DNA from: Antedon bifida
Taxonomy: Eukaryota; Echinodermata; Crinoidea; Comatulida; Antedonidae
Reading direction: 5' to 3'
Assembly: GCA_963402885.1 (NCBI GenBank)
Contig: OY727094.1
Location: 15,812,501-15,876,500 of the forward strand
Length of the DNA: 64,000 nucleotides
Shown: positions 1 through 12,656 of the stretch, piece after piece
How positions within the stretch are numbered: the first letter of the stretch is position 1
Layout of the letters: every line of letters begins with the position of its first letter
The notes under the pieces: model-generated
The model's database searches: none
What the model was told of the DNA's origin: nothing
What the model saw: only the letters and a program-made list of their open reading frames with translations
Made by a program: the position numbers and the translations under genes

Positions 1-454
1 GTCAGTGAAATCAACTAGTAGCCACCTGCTAGAAAGATGTCCTATTCACGCTGCCGTGCTGTTTAAGGATATTTTATGCTGTGGGTACAATGAGTATATT
101 TGAACTGCATAGCATTCGCTGGGTTGGTGTTACCTCAGCCGCTAACGCAGGGGTTGAAGGTAGGTTGTTAAAAAGCATGACCAATGAAAGGTAAGCCACA
201 TGTTAAAGGTTTCCCAGTCGTTGGGCTTATAGTAATATTGTTATATATGCATTCAGCCATAGGTGTACTGTGAATAAAGTGTTTGTAACAAGCAATTTTA
301 CGTCTCTTGCCCGTTATTTAACATTCTTGATACGGTGCTCTACTACAAGGGAAGGGAAGTAGGACGTTTCTCTCTTAAAGGGTGGAACCGGTAAGATAAA
401 TTTAGTTTTACTAAACAATAGCACAAAAATAAAAATTTGAAATTGCATAAAAAC
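1..454. other. Unassigned sequence at left edge
   Basis: This stretch is less AT-rich than what follows. It has an AATAAA at about 273 on the plus strand but no ORF or exon that I can support. If the ankyrin gene continues to the left, this is probably intron. It may also be the end of an unrecognised repeat. Confidence 0.3.
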
Positions 455-1210
455 TCCAGAAACGTAAACGTTATATTAAACATATTTAGTCATCTGATAA
501 TATTTTTTCCCACACCGTTTATTTTTCCTTTATTGTAGCACAATAAAATAACAAATATTATGAAACATAGGGGAAATTATGGATCAATAATTATTAGAAT
601 GTACGATCAATAGAAATTTATTGTCTATTATAAGACTATTATATTGGTCCCATGACAGAATTCAGCTTGTTAAAGCCATAAAAAAGTTAATAAATGAATC
701 ACTTAATGAGGTATTGTAGTAGTAAAATAAACATTTTCTATGCATATTATTAGTTAAAAAATGAAAAAAATATTGCTAAATGTGTATGAAATTGGTCTGA
801 ATAAAATCAATAAAGGAAAACACCAGAAACGTAACCTTATATTACCTTTATTATAGTCATCTGATAATATTTTTTACAACACCGTTTTTTCCATTTTTTT
901 TTAAAGTGCCTCAAAGTTTATGTACAAAAAAATAGAGATTTTACTGTGTAATTTGAACTTTACTGTAGCACAATAAAAATCCAAATTATTCTGTGATATT
1001 ATAAAAAACAATTATGGATAGATTATTAGGATGTATGATCAATAGAAATTGTTTGCCTTTGACTATTATTATATGACAGACAGAATTTACCTTGTTAAAC
1101 CCATAACAAAGCTAATAAATGAATTGTATAATAAATAGTAGTAAAATGAACAAAATATTGCTGGATGTGTAAATGTGTATGAAATTGGTCTGAATCAAAT
1201 CAATAAAGTA
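455..1210. repeat. Diverged tandem duplication, about 370-bp unit
   Basis: Two head-to-tail copies start with CCAGAAACGTAA at 455 and about 823. They share, in order, TCATCTGATAATATTTTTT, GTAGCACAATAAAA, ATCAATAGAAATT, CTTGTTAAA, AATAAATGAAT and GTGTATGAAATTGGTCTGAAT. Copy 2 has a small insertion near 890-955. There are no terminal inverted repeats, so this looks like a local duplication inside non-coding DNA. Confidence 0.75.
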
Positions 1211-2855
1211 AGAATAATTCCATCTACAGTATTTATTCATAGGAAAATTGTCATGGAATATAGTTTTATTAAATTTAATCTTAATAGATAAATCTTAATT
1301 TACTCTGTGAACATGAATGTAAATTGAAAAGATAGGACCATATCCAACTGAAACAAGGACGAACCAAGGTTAATATTAGTTTAAAAAAGGTTGTATTGAA
1401 ATAGAATCTACAACAATGAAGAGTTTATAAACAATTGTAATACATTTATATAATGCAAAGTCATTTACATCCATTGATTAAAATACAAAGTTATGCTACA
1501 ATAACTTGGCATATATATTTTTGTTAAATAGCTTGTACTGAAATTTGAAATTTGTCTATATAAGTTCTTTTAAACCATTTAACATTAATGTTAGAAAATG
1601 TTAAACTTAAAATTATAAAAATTGAACCTTACATATAGCTACTGTATGTTTATCCTCAAAAAAGTTTTGTTTGATAAAGTTGGATGATGGAGATAAATAT
1701 GAATGAATAAAACATGATAAAAGTGCAACTGCAGACTTTGCAAAGCACTGGTGATCACCATTGTCAGTGCTCTAAAATATTTCATAATGTTAAATTTTGG
1801 ATACACTCTGAACTTGTTACAGTTGTGTAGAACATTTAAGTCTAGTTCAGCTTTCTTGTGTTTCTTGTTGTTTTTCACCTCTAATGTAGGTTTTTTAGTG
1901 TTAAACAATTTCCCTTTATTTTTTGTTTACTATAATTTACTATGTGTGTATGTATATTTAAATAAATGTTAAGAAATAAACATTTTTTTAATAGACTAAA
2001 AATATTGTAATGGATCAATCATCACCTAGTTATGCTAATGATGATTTGTTTATTTTTACATTTTGTATGACATTGTAATGGTGGTTTGATACTGTAATTA
2101 TTATGTAAGGTGATTTGTTAAAAACTAGGTACGGTAAATAACTTACAAAATTATATTTGTACCACTATTTCAGTTTTATTTATGTTTGTTAATCCGAGTA
2201 TAAAGAAAGAATAAATGTGGCAGATATACTATCTGTATCTTATATTGTATATGGAAAAAATAATTACAACCTAATAACAAAGAACTATAATTGTGGTGTG
2301 TATTAAAAGATCACTTTAGCTCTTAACCAAATTGGTGGTGATGTTGTTGAAAGGAATAAAGGAGAGTATCGCAAATGAGTATGATGATAATAATAAAATA
2401 AATGAATACAGTCTATATGTCTATCAACTAGCATCTTTGATCATTTGTACCTCTATGTGATATATAGGTAGAATCATAGTGTTTCAAAGTTATTAAACAA
2501 TTTTGTGAAAATGAACTAAAGAAATTTTGTGTAATAGAAGTGTACATAATTCCGACTTAATTATCTACACTTTGGAATAAGGATTATATTTCAATAGTAT
2601 GTTGCTGTAGCTTTCATTGTTTTATAAAGAGTTCAATGGAAATGTTTAAACATGACAAAATGTATAGTGTCATAGCAATTTTTATGACTAAATATCAAGA
2701 GAAAAAAATATATTGAAAAACTTCAAATAATGCCAATTCTAGCATCAATAAAAACATTAAATAGCATTATAACATGCAGATATTATTACTCAAAAGATCA
2801 TTATATTTAAAATACAAAATATCAAAAAATATGATTATGAAAGAATGTAACTTAC
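1211..2855. other. AT-rich intronic stretch without a gene
   Basis: Only short, stop-ridden frames are present. The stretch 2255-2700 resembles 10495-11260 in the same order (for example GGAAAAAATAATTACAA and CAACTAGCATCTTTGAT), so it is one half of a diverged intronic duplication. It lies downstream, in gene orientation, of the ankyrin exon at 2856-2954 and is therefore likely intron. Confidence 0.5.
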
Positions 2856-2954
2856 TCTGTCTTGGATATTGATGTCTAACCCTGCATCAACCAGCAGGTT
2901 ACAGCAGGCTGAGTTACCTGCCCCAGCTGCCAAATGCAAAGCTGAGCGTCCAAC
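2856..2954 (-). CDS. Ankyrin-repeat exon, one 33-residue repeat
   Basis: Read on the minus strand, the exon follows an acceptor (TTTTAG) and ends at donor AGA|GTAAGT. It is exactly 99 bp, phase 0 at both ends, and encodes one complete ankyrin repeat: VGRSALHLAAGAG at the first turn and helix, CCNLLVDAG in the second helix, and LDINIQDR as the closing beta-turn. Ankyrin repeats form protein-binding helix-loop-helix stacks; no partner can be inferred here. In gene order it follows the exon at 44129-44227 unless further exons lie between, and the gene must continue off the left edge because no stop or terminal exon is seen. The one-repeat-per-exon, phase-0 layout makes repeat gain by exon duplication easy. 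The gene family is not identified. Confidence 0.85.
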
Positions 2955-3876
2955 CTAAAATATAAAATCATACAAGTTACATCTTTTACATATTTATTGG
3001 TTAATTAATATTTTATATAATTATACATCCATTAAGTGTCAATTTTCAAATTCAATTTGTAACTTGTATTTGCTGTGTGATCATATACGCAATGCACACA
3101 AATACTATCAAATTAGCTTTTTTAAATTTTATTTCTACTTTTGTATACATTTTTATTATTATTCCAGTTTTTACGTAAAAATGTTGTTGCCTGGTATTTA
3201 AATTATTTAACTTTTTTTTAATTTAATATTGTTTAAATATTAAATTACTGGATTGGTTTGGTGTACAAACTTTTACTTTCAGGGGCATGTTTAAAACTTC
3301 AATATATTTAAATTATCCTTTGTGCGATCATAGAGCAAAGAAATAGTTCATTGCTCTATGGTGTGATGGTGGCATTAGCTAGTACAAGTTATTGTGAGTG
3401 TAGCATATCCTATTTTATCGATTGCTTTGGTACTTTCATTTCAATTGGAAGCCTTGCACATGGTTATTATTTTGTATGTAATGCAAATCTATTATTTTAT
3501 ATTATCAGAGATAATGGCCTGCACTATTCTAAAGAAAGATTTGTTAGTGTACCAACAAAACATTGTCCGTTTTAAGAGGTTTGACATACACACATTAGTC
3601 TAAATATTGATTGTAACAATATTAATGTTGAGTTTAATCTGATAAAAAAACAAGGCCATATACATCAGTCGTGTGCGCAAATTTGAGTTAGTGTTTACCG
3701 ACCGACCAACATAGTGAGCTGTAGAGTCACGTTGCACACGACTAAAATAGATAAACAAGTTAATTGTAGACATCTTTTTGAACCACATAACAGATATATG
3801 TATAAACATGTTTTCATTTTTTTAATTTGTTAGATCAAATGGACAGTTTTTAGAAATACCATGACCATTTTCATAC
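2955..3876. other. Intronic stretch between exon candidates
   Basis: AT-rich sequence with no ORF worth reporting. Overlapping short plus-strand frames at 3351-3603 lack any coding feature. The inverted repeat at 3667-3743 is the only structure. Confidence 0.45.
3667..3743. repeat. Short inverted-repeat element (hairpin or mini-MITE)
   Basis: AGTCGTGTGCGCAA at 3667-3680 is mirrored by GTTGCACACGACT at 3731-3743, enclosing a roughly 50-bp loop with ACCGACCGACC. The block is markedly more CpG-rich than its surroundings, so it is probably a small mobile repeat rather than a host element. Confidence 0.55.
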
Positions 3877-3936
3877 CTCCCTGGATAGCTCAAGCCTGTC
3901 TTTAAAATGGGTGAAGGTTTGGCTGATGCCAGAATA
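3877..3936 (-). CDS. Possible 60-bp exon of the ankyrin gene
   Basis: On the minus strand there is a good acceptor (TTCTTGGTAG) and a donor (GAG|GTATGA) exactly 60 bp apart. The frame that keeps both ends in phase 0 is open and begins YSGISQTFTHFKDRLEL. The composition looks coding, but it is not an ankyrin repeat. If used, it would put 20 residues between the repeats of exons 44129-44227 and 2856-2954. It could be an alternative exon, a linker or chance. Transcript data would decide. Confidence 0.3.
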
Positions 3937-5918
3937 CTACCAAGAACCAAACAAATCATATCAATGTAAACAATATTAAAATTTATACATTTTAATAGAT
4001 TTTATAACATCTTTATTATTTGTGTTTTATATCTATTGAATTGACTTATTAAAATGATTAAAATTTACACCAAAAAAATTGTTATATTCTTTTTATTTCA
4101 AGGATATAACAAAAACAATCACTGGAAATAAGACATTATACAGTAAATATAAAAGAAATAATAAACATTATTTATTCATATACATACTGACATTTCAAAC
4201 AAATTGAATGCAACTAACAATTATCTAATAAAAAAATATATAAATCCTATATAACTAATGGTTTTAAAACAAAAATAAATAATCTGATATTAATATATTA
4301 TTTTGATGAACATTGAAGACAAAAAGTTCAATACATTGTGTATAGGATGTGAATAATATTCACTGAGGCTAAAACTTTCATAGTAGACCATGGTCGCCAG
4401 GAGTATACCAATAAACAAACAAAGTGCTGTATGTTCCATAATCATTGCTTATCCCATCAACATTTTTTATACTTCAGTAAATAAAATAAATAAAAAAGTT
4501 AATTTTCAAAAGTAAACAATAATTTTCGCACCAGTCCTTTAGGCAGTTACATTCAAGAGAACGGAAGCATTAGGAAACATTTACCATGCAGAAGCTTATA
4601 ATAGATTACTAAGGCTGAAAAAATGGGTATTTAGAAAGACAAACTGGGCATGAGCACACCCCAAAGCACGTCTGGTAAGAAAGTCTAAATGGGAATTTGT
4701 AAACTCAAACTGGGCATGTGCACAGAGAGTCTTTGAGATATGTACAGTATGCAGACATTAGTTTGTAAGACCTATGTTCAATGACTTTGTTTTGGCTGTC
4801 AACATAGAGGCCATGTAATAATTACCGTCAGATATATCATTGAATAATGGTCAAAACGATCCTTCCTCTATGGTAAATATTTTTGGCAAATTGGGTGTAT
4901 ATAGATTACAATTGTTTTGTTTACTTTTTTGTTTGGGTTATAAGTGGGTCACTTCAACCTTAGAGGTTAATGCCTCTAACTCAGAATATGCATAGTACTA
5001 TAGTCTATAGTAATTCAAACTATATTTATGTTACACAAAATGTTTACTACTGATTTTTAAACAAAAATAATTGATAATAAATCTTTATTTCTTAAATTAT
5101 TAAATAGAATATCAATTTAAAAAATATCATTTAATGAAGAAAGAACAATAATTAAAACTGTTATCTCAGAAAGTCTTTTTTATGGTAAAAAATTGATGTT
5201 TATTTTTTTTTTTATTTGTATTCATTGTTGTCTGAATTATTGGAATTGATAAAGTTATTAGCAGCCGCAGTGTAGTGAAACAGAAAGATGTGGGCCAGTA
5301 TGTGTACCAATTTGTCTGGCCAATTTATCTATATTTTATTTTATTGTGGTTATCAACCACATGTGTATTCATACTTTATAGGGTATTTAGATAGGCAAAG
5401 AAAAAATAATGTAAAGTTTATTAATGCTTACTGTACATTACACAAATGGCACATATTATTGTTGAGTAGATAATATTTAAACATTACATTCAATCAACTG
5501 CTGGTGTGAACGATGAATTAAAGTATGACATCTCAACTTGAACAAATGAAATATTGAAAGGTTTTATGATAGTATGTCCACACTAATAGCGTGCACTATA
5601 ACATTTTGGAAAATATCAAAACATAGAGGGCACTATTAAAAAAGGAAAGATATTAATGTATATAACAGTATAAACATGGGTATTTCAAAGAACGAAAATG
5701 CGGTGGCAATGGTATAAAAAAGCAATGATGTACAAAATGTGTACAAAGAGTCTTAATTTCTTAAATGTTAGTATATACTTTATAAACTATAAGATAATAT
5801 TGAACAATTTGTGATATTATTACAGTAATTAGGCATACAACTAAAATTATTCACAGCCTACTGTGTTAATTAAATCATTAAAAATACTACATATTAAACT
5901 AATATTTTTTAGTACATA
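3937..5918. other. Non-coding stretch, probable intron
   Basis: AT-rich with no supported gene. A weak direct duplication of about 67 bp lies near 4616-4750, sharing AAACTGGGCATG and GTGCACA-like ends. The segment 5812-5870 (GTGATATTATTACAGT ... ATTCACAG) recurs in diverged form near 10215 and 11905. Confidence 0.4.
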
Positions 5919-6504
5919 TACAGTACAGATAATTAATACTGCAACCTTTGGACACGTACACTACGTTTCGTACGCATGGCAACTTCATAGGTTTCGCGTG
6001 GCGTAATCTACGCAAGCTAACATGCTACGCGTAGGCTACGCGTAGACTACGAAGCGATAGCTAGGAGGGGAAATCCCAATGTTCAGATTATTGTGTACTG
6101 TGCTGCATGCACCAAACACGGAATTTGGATACTAGTTTTCATCAAATTTAAAATGCGAGTTAATTACTGTGTGTTGTGTTAAAATGGGACATTTATTTTT
6201 ATGAAAGAAGAACAAGTGTACGTCTACAGTATCGGCCAACGTACGCTAAGGACGGCGGTCGTTGTCTGTTTGTGTGAAATGGCCTCCGACTAGGCCTAGC
6301 TAGCTAGCTAAAAAGGTAGGGTTACCTACCGACAGTTTAATTTTAAAATAAGTGGTACGCCTAGCTAGTACTTATAGGCCTAGTTAGTAGTAGTACTGTA
6401 TGATAATACATACTGTGTACAAGCGTTAAATACGATGTACATGGCGGGAAAATGTGAAATAATGTGGTATAGCCTATAGTAACAGAAGGATATTTCCTCA
6501 ATAA

Positions 6505-6808
6505 TGAGTGAGTGAGTGGCTGAGCGGTTAAGACAGTGGAACCGTAATCACGTAGCCATAACATCGGCAGGGGTTCGAGGCTCACTCACTCCATGGTTCT
6601 GGTGGTAGAACGAGTCTTCTCGGATAAGGACTATAAACCGTAGGTCCAGTGTACACAACTTGCTCGTGTGCACTTTAAAGAACCTAGTACATCTTTCGAG
6701 ACGAGTAGGGGGTTACCCCGGTGTATTAGTACATCACAGCCACTGATCACCAACTGGGCCCTCTGGGAGATCAGTCTTTGACTGAAGAGGTCACCACAAA
6801 CAAACAAA
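6505..6808 (+). mobile_element. tRNA-derived SINE
   Basis: The head carries RNA polymerase III promoter boxes: A box TGGCTGAGCGGTTAAGA near 6517 and B box GGTTCGAGGC near 6572, as in leucine- or serine-type tRNAs. A conserved-looking central part follows (TTCTCGGATAAGGAC, GTGCACTTTAAAGAACC, GGGGGTTACCCCGGTG), resembling the shared central domains of eumetazoan SINE families. The tail is CAAACAAACAAA. The orthologous position in copy 2 (about 13279-13438) lacks it and has unrelated sequence. Confidence 0.8.
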
Positions 6809-6966
6809 ATATGTCAGTTTTCGTCGTGTAGCTGCTGTTACCCACGTGTGTGTATCGCGCAGTACTACACTATGTTTGTTTACTAGGCTATATAATGAAC
6901 GATGTTTCGTTTTAAAATTGCGTTTAAATGAAATATTACGCTTATTTAGTACTATGGGATAATATG

Positions 6967-7796
6967 ATTCAAGATTCAAGATTCAAGAAATTTTATTTGT
7001 CCATAAAAATGGAAATTCACTTTGCTTGGTAGATTAAAACAACAATATTGCAACAATTTAAAACGTGCAGTATTATAACAGATTAAAAATACAAGATAAA
7101 AAGTAAAAAATACTGTTAAAAATGTAAAACTATTTAAAAATTGCATTATCGTCTTACATTAGAATTAAAAATATGAATGCTATTTACAACCAAGGATTTT
7201 CTAGTTCTACAAAGATTTGCTCTTGGAGGTCGTAGCCTAATACCTGATCTATTTAAAGATGTATTGTCCCCCAAAATCATGAAAAATAAAGATTTTTAAA
7301 ATCGGACTTTTAATAGGCCATTTTGCAGTTTTAATGAAGTTGTTCACTTCCATAAGAAAAAAAACGGGGGAAAAATTATTTCACCTATAAAAAGACAAAA
7401 TAAACAGTTAAATTACCCAAAAACTCATTGTCTTCCAGACAATTTGACCATTTTTTGCTTTAAATTACATTTTTTTCAGGTAAATAAATTTTTTTCAGAC
7501 CCAATTTTTTGTGAGAGTGAATAACTATTATGTGATATTAAAATAACATATTCAACAAAAAAATTAAAAAAAATATTTTTTTAGGGGGACAATATATCTT
7601 TAAGTTATAACAGTAATGTAACGGATGAGTGGGGTCTTTCATAATATTGTTTAATTTTTTTTAAATACTCTTTTCATAGATAAATGAACAAGGCGTTAGA
7701 TCAGCTTTAATAATACGTTGTGCAATTTTACGTGGTCTCTCAACATTTTTCTTATCATTTTCAGTAAAGTTACCAACATAGAGGCCAAGTATAATT
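6967..7796 (-). pseudogene. 5'-truncated non-LTR retrotransposon, reverse-transcriptase C-terminus and 3' UTR
   Basis: Minus-strand reading gives the end of a LINE polyprotein: GLYVGNFTENDKKNVERP, then AQRIIKADLTPCSFIYEKS, an in-frame stop, DPTHPLHYCYNL, the inserted MITE, and RSGIRLRPPRANLCRTRKS before a natural stop. A 3' UTR follows, ending in a (CTTGAAT)n tail (about 6967-6989). Copy 2 of the host transposon lacks the insert: its sequence joins GATAATATG directly to CATTGTTTAAATAC near 13608. The stop and the MITE make it inactive. The clade is not settled; the tail and C-terminus resemble CR1/L2-group elements. Confidence 0.7.
7257..7599. mobile_element. TTAA-flanked MITE, copy A
   Basis: A 343-bp element flanked by TTAA on both sides (7253-7256, 7600-7603). 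The termini are AGATGTATTGTCCCCC and its near-perfect inverse GGGGGACAATATATCT. It splits a LINE coding remnant. It is almost identical to copy B at 26470-26814 and homologous, inverted, to copy C at 10813-11142. A TTAA duplication with no coding content fits a piggyBac-type non-autonomous family. Confidence 0.85.
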
Positions 7797-8773
7797 ATTG
7801 TTTAAATACTGTAAATGTCAAAATAATAGAATACAAGTAGGTACGATATTTTTGTTCCAACGGAAATCAAGACGGATCACTCCATTCGTAATTCATTCGC
7901 CCAGTGTGTTTATATCCATGTGTTTATGATCCGCGGATGGATACTCTCTCTGAACTGTACTTGTTATGTTTTGTTTAACCTTCAATTTAGTGAAGTTGAA
8001 CTTTTAAATAAAGTCTTGCATATTTTACAATTTTAATTATAATTTATTTTTATTTATAACTAAAATAACATTTATTTAAATACTATCTAATTTATTATCT
8101 CGCATGACTAAAAATCAAAACAACAAGATCAGGCAAGCACATGTTAATTGTTATGTGTCCTCCGATCCTCCTCCTCTCTGCTGATGACATGTTCTAAACG
8201 ACCTGTAACTTGACCCTCCACCGATCCTCTGTTGCAGGTTGTTGTTACAATAGCTAACAATGGAGTTTGATGTACAGTTACGACAGTTTCAAGCCTGGAT
8301 ATTTTTTGTTTAAATGAAATATACTTCGACGTACTGTATTACTATTAATTACTTATAAAAAATTAACTTGTAATTTGAGGCCTACTACTAATACTATTAC
8401 TAGTAATAATGGAAGGTAGCCGTCATAACGGTCCGTCATCAATGAATTTTGTACAATACTGGCCGGCGATTATTTTATTTAGAAAAATTTGAATTTCAAG
8501 TATGTTTAATCATGATGATATTATTGTATTGGCAAAACAATCGTATCATTTCTATTTATTCGAACTTGTCATAGCCTGCTTAGCCGTCGACGATGTACGT
8601 GTACACAGTTACACGGTGACAGTTGAGTTTGGGGAATTCCCACACACAGTTGATCACAACGTCGTAGCCTACGCACTATGAATGCTACGCCACGCAAACA
8701 CCACGCGACCGCCACGCGTAAACTACGTTACCTACGCGTGGCAAAAGTTGCAGTAGTTTTTATCTGTACTGTA

Positions 8774-11700
8774 CTTTTAAAACAATATAAACAAGAAGTA
8801 ACTATTATTACAAAGAAACTAAAATATTCACAGACTAATAATAAGCTAAACTAATTTCTGTTGTGTATTGGTATAATAAAAACTTAAAATAATAAATTCA
8901 TTACTTTTTGGTATTTTATTTAGTATAAATATGATTATTTATAAAAGCATAATATTATTAAACAATAAACTTGTTTTGATATTAGTCAAATGATTATCCA
9001 ACATGTTTGGTATTAATAGAAAATTAAACTGTTTATATAATTAATACACAGCCATACTAGCCATAATTAAGTCTATAAAATGTAATAAACCATTTATCAT
9101 GAAAATTTAGTTTTACAACTATACTGTTTAAAACATGTATACAGCCTACAGAGGCTCTCATTTTCATTATTTTTTCATTTCTTTCAACCAAATAATCATT
9201 TTTAAATTTCAAGACCTAAAATCAGGCAAGTGATCAAAAAAACAAACGAAAAAAACATTACACTATCTATAGAAGAACCTTGTTAATTCATTTTGAGAAG
9301 AGTTTAACAAGCTAGATAAGATAGATAAGGGTTAAGATACTTCAGTTCAGTAGAATAAATAATACACCTATAAGGTTTTATCAATGATTTATAGTTCCAT
9401 GCCCTGGAAAATAAAATCAAGAACAATTAACTGATACATTCAACTGCAGATGGTGCCAACTTTAACGCAATTCACCTGATATTATGCACCAAAATGGAAA
9501 AATGTATGTAAGCTAAAAAGGCAGAAAAGCACTCAACATGTTTGGTTTATAATTAATCATTCTAGAATGTAATAGTGGCAACAGTAGAACTATATTATTG
9601 AGTAAACTTCCATAGCAATTCTGCTAAACAAACTATTTTACTAGCTATACTTTAATTATTATTTATTTTTTTACTCCATTGCCATCCCCAGATTAAATGA
9701 ACAAAATGCATTATATTTTGATATCAATTTTTAAATAAATTAAAAAAATTGTCATTGTTTGAAATTAATTAAATTTATTTTATTCAAATCACTAAATCAA
9801 ATTCCATGTGTGTTTCAGTATCGACTGTCACTCAAGCTCGACTTCGGTGATATTATAGATTGTGTTCCATATCAAATGCCCAATGAAAGGTGGGGTCTTT
9901 TTACTAGAAAATGTACTGAACCTGGATAGAAGTGGTGCTGATTGGTTTCAGAGATGGGGACCTGGTAGAGTGCATGGATGAAAATTTGAATAAACACCCT
10001 CAAACAATTTGGCTTATTCAGTCCTTTCCTATTCTATGGTGATAAGGGTTGCCAATGATAATCCCTTTGTTTTATTATCAAATCTATCAATAAGTGTTAA
10101 CAGAAAGGCATTCAAACAAAGTTTTATCTATCAGGAAAACTAAGTTGTATTTAGCCCTTAAGAAATTTTGAAATTCATCAGGATATAAATTTGATAGTAT
10201 GCATATGTTTATAGCCTGTGATATTATTACAGTTAGGCCTAATCAGGTATAAAACTAAACAAATTACCAGTATTGGTCAACTCACTTGCACTGCAACCAA
10301 AGTGTTACACCAAGTTTTATTTTTTATTTCTGTTAATTATTTTTCTTTTATAAAAAGCAAAATAATCACCGTCAAGCACTTTGGTTTTTGTTGAACAGTA
10401 CACTTGTACTGAAAGTGCAAACAAAAAATTTAAAAAATAAATAAATGATGAGTGAGGGCACTGTGTAATATAAAATGTATAGGCCCTTGTAATGTATTAT
10501 GGAAAAAATAATTACAAACTAAAAATGGGCCTAATGGGTCTATATTACATCCTTTAATATAATTGCTCTTCACTATTTAATGATGAGGAGTTGGTAGTGT
10601 GTTGACAATAAAAGAGTGTATAAAAAAAAATATAAAAAATGAATAAAACATCATACTAAAATATTCAGTACAACTAGCATCTTTGATTATTATAAAACAT
10701 AGGGATTATAGGGCATAAGCGACTTGTCTAAAAAACAATTTGTGAAAATTGCACTTTTAAAATACAAAATCATATGTAAGAACAATTGAAGGTTGTGAAG
10801 TGTTTTTGTTAAAGATGTGTTGTCCTGAAAAAAAAATTTTGTTGTTGAATGTGCCATTTTAATGTAACATAATACTAATAGTTATCCATTTTGACCAAAA
10901 ATTTGATCCTAAAAAATGTATTTACCAGAAAAAATTTTCAAATTAAATATTTTATTGAAAAAATTGGGCTGCCAGCCAATGGGTTTTTGGTTGAATTTAA
11001 CCATTTATTTTGTCATAAGTGAAAACAATTTTTTCCCCTTTTTTTTTAGGAAGTGATTAACTTTATTCAAACCTACAAAATAACATATTCAAAATCTGAT
11101 TTAATTAATCTTCATTTTTCATGATTTTGGGGACAATACACCTTTTGATTAAATACTGTTTAAAAAAATAATATTAATTTAATAAAATGGTCAAGGCACT
11201 ATTGTAAATGTTTTATAAAGTGTTTCAAATGGAAATTTATGACCATAGCGTGAAAAAACATAATGTATAGCATTATGTATTGATAATAATACACATTAAA
11301 GATTATATTTTAAATTAGAGCATATAACTGTACACTGTTGCTACAAAAAAACTGATATTGTTTGGCACACAGTAACAACTATATTTAAGCCTAATTGTCA
11401 AAGACACCAACAATCTTAAAACATAGCAAACTTCATTTTATTGTGCACAATAGATGAACTTGAATGGCGCCCTCCATAAATTTTACATTTGTGGAATTTA
11501 ATTAACCACAAATATTTTTGATCGATTAATTTGGAGGAACATTGGGTACAATTGGATTGGTACAATTGGAATGGTACACAGAAAGAGTTGGACAATCATT
11601 TTGTGGTTTATATTGTAACCACTAAACACTAATGCAAAAGAAAAGTTGATAACTTGTAAAACAGCTTAAAAGGTGTATCATCATCACTACCAGATTTTAT

Positions 11701-12654
11701 ATTGAGAGTCTAAATCACTGATAATCAGTTGGACTTTTATTAAAATAATCAACTTTAAAATTATATTCTAGAGTATCAGATTAATTATTATTATAATATT
11801 TCTTATTTATAAAAAAAAATAAAGCAGTCTCCATTTTATATTTCTTTAGTATGTTTGTATTTAATACTTTGAAAACTATATAATTAGAATAGAACAATTT
11901 GAATTCTGTGATATTATTACAGTCTGTCCTAATTAGGTATAAAACTAAACAAATTACCGGCCTATTATTCATTTATTCACAGTCAAACACAGTAAAATAT
12001 GTACATTATTTTTGTTTGTTCAAAGTTAAAAATTCACATAAAAATATAAAAATGAGTTAAAAAGGTTAAAATTTGCTAAAATACAGATAAAACACATGAT
12101 TTAAAATACAGATAAAATAAATTATTTAAAATGCAAAATACAAGCAAGATTGGTGTGTGTAAGGGTATAACATAAAATGATCAATGTATCCAAGTTTCAT
12201 TGAATTGACTCATTGCAGTAGTGAGAAACGAGTTTCTCATCCTATTGGTTTTTCATCTTGGGTAAACACTAAACACCCTGACTTACTAAAGACAAGGTAA
12301 TGGTGAGGAAGGGTGATACTCATCAGACATAATTACTTTTTACTTATGGCACTGTTAACAATATCTTTAGCGTTCTCTTTAGTTCCTATTATTCTTTAAG
12401 CTGTTTTACTGATTTCATTAAAATATTTGATTGTATAGTACTAAAAGAGGATGAAAAATCTAGAAATAAAACCCTATCACAATCAAGATGAGCAAGCAAG
12501 TTATGTATTAATGTAGTAATAGATGTTCATAAACACCAAGCTAATTAAATTCAGCTATCAAAACTAATTTTTTATTATGTATTTGAATAATAAGTACTCA
12601 TTTCAATAATAAATATTCAATTCATTTTATCTTAATTTTTTAAAACTTTAAAGC
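8774..12654. other. Intronic stretch with diverged duplications and one MITE
   Basis: No gene is supported. Homologous blocks tie it to other intronic parts of the window: 10030-10180 with 25620-25770, 10215-10275 with 11905-11965 and 5812-5870, and 10495-11260 with 2255-2700. I looked for an ankyrin exon in the place corresponding to 2856-2954 (about 11.4-11.6 kb) and found none. Confidence 0.5.
10813..11142. mobile_element. Diverged TTAA-type MITE, copy C, inverted
   Basis: The left end follows TTAA (10809-10812) as AGATGTGTTGTCC. The right end reads GGGGACAATACACC followed by TTTT, a likely mutated TTAA. The right half (TTCATTTTTCATGATTTTGGGG) is the reverse complement of the left half of copies A and B, so it is inserted in the opposite orientation. 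Many substitutions make it an older insertion than copies A and B. Confidence 0.7.
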
Positions 12655-12656
12655 TA

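Larger units (their letters stand above)
5921..8771. mobile_element. Non-autonomous DNA transposon, copy 1 (TA|CAGTAC ends), carrying nested insertions
   Basis: The copy begins CAGTACAGATAA after TA (5919-5920) and ends TTATCTGTACTG before TA (8772-8773). The inverted termini continue inward to ACTGCAAC / GTTGCAGT. The subterminal 100-150 bp on both sides are packed with ACGCGTAG and CGCCACGC motifs, sharply GC-richer than the interior. It is colinear with copy 2 (12657-14641), plus a SINE at 6505-6808 and a LINE fragment at 6967-7796 that itself contains a MITE. No transposase is visible. TA target sites and CAGT-type ends suggest the Tc1/mariner/pogo superfamily; that is inference. Confidence 0.8.
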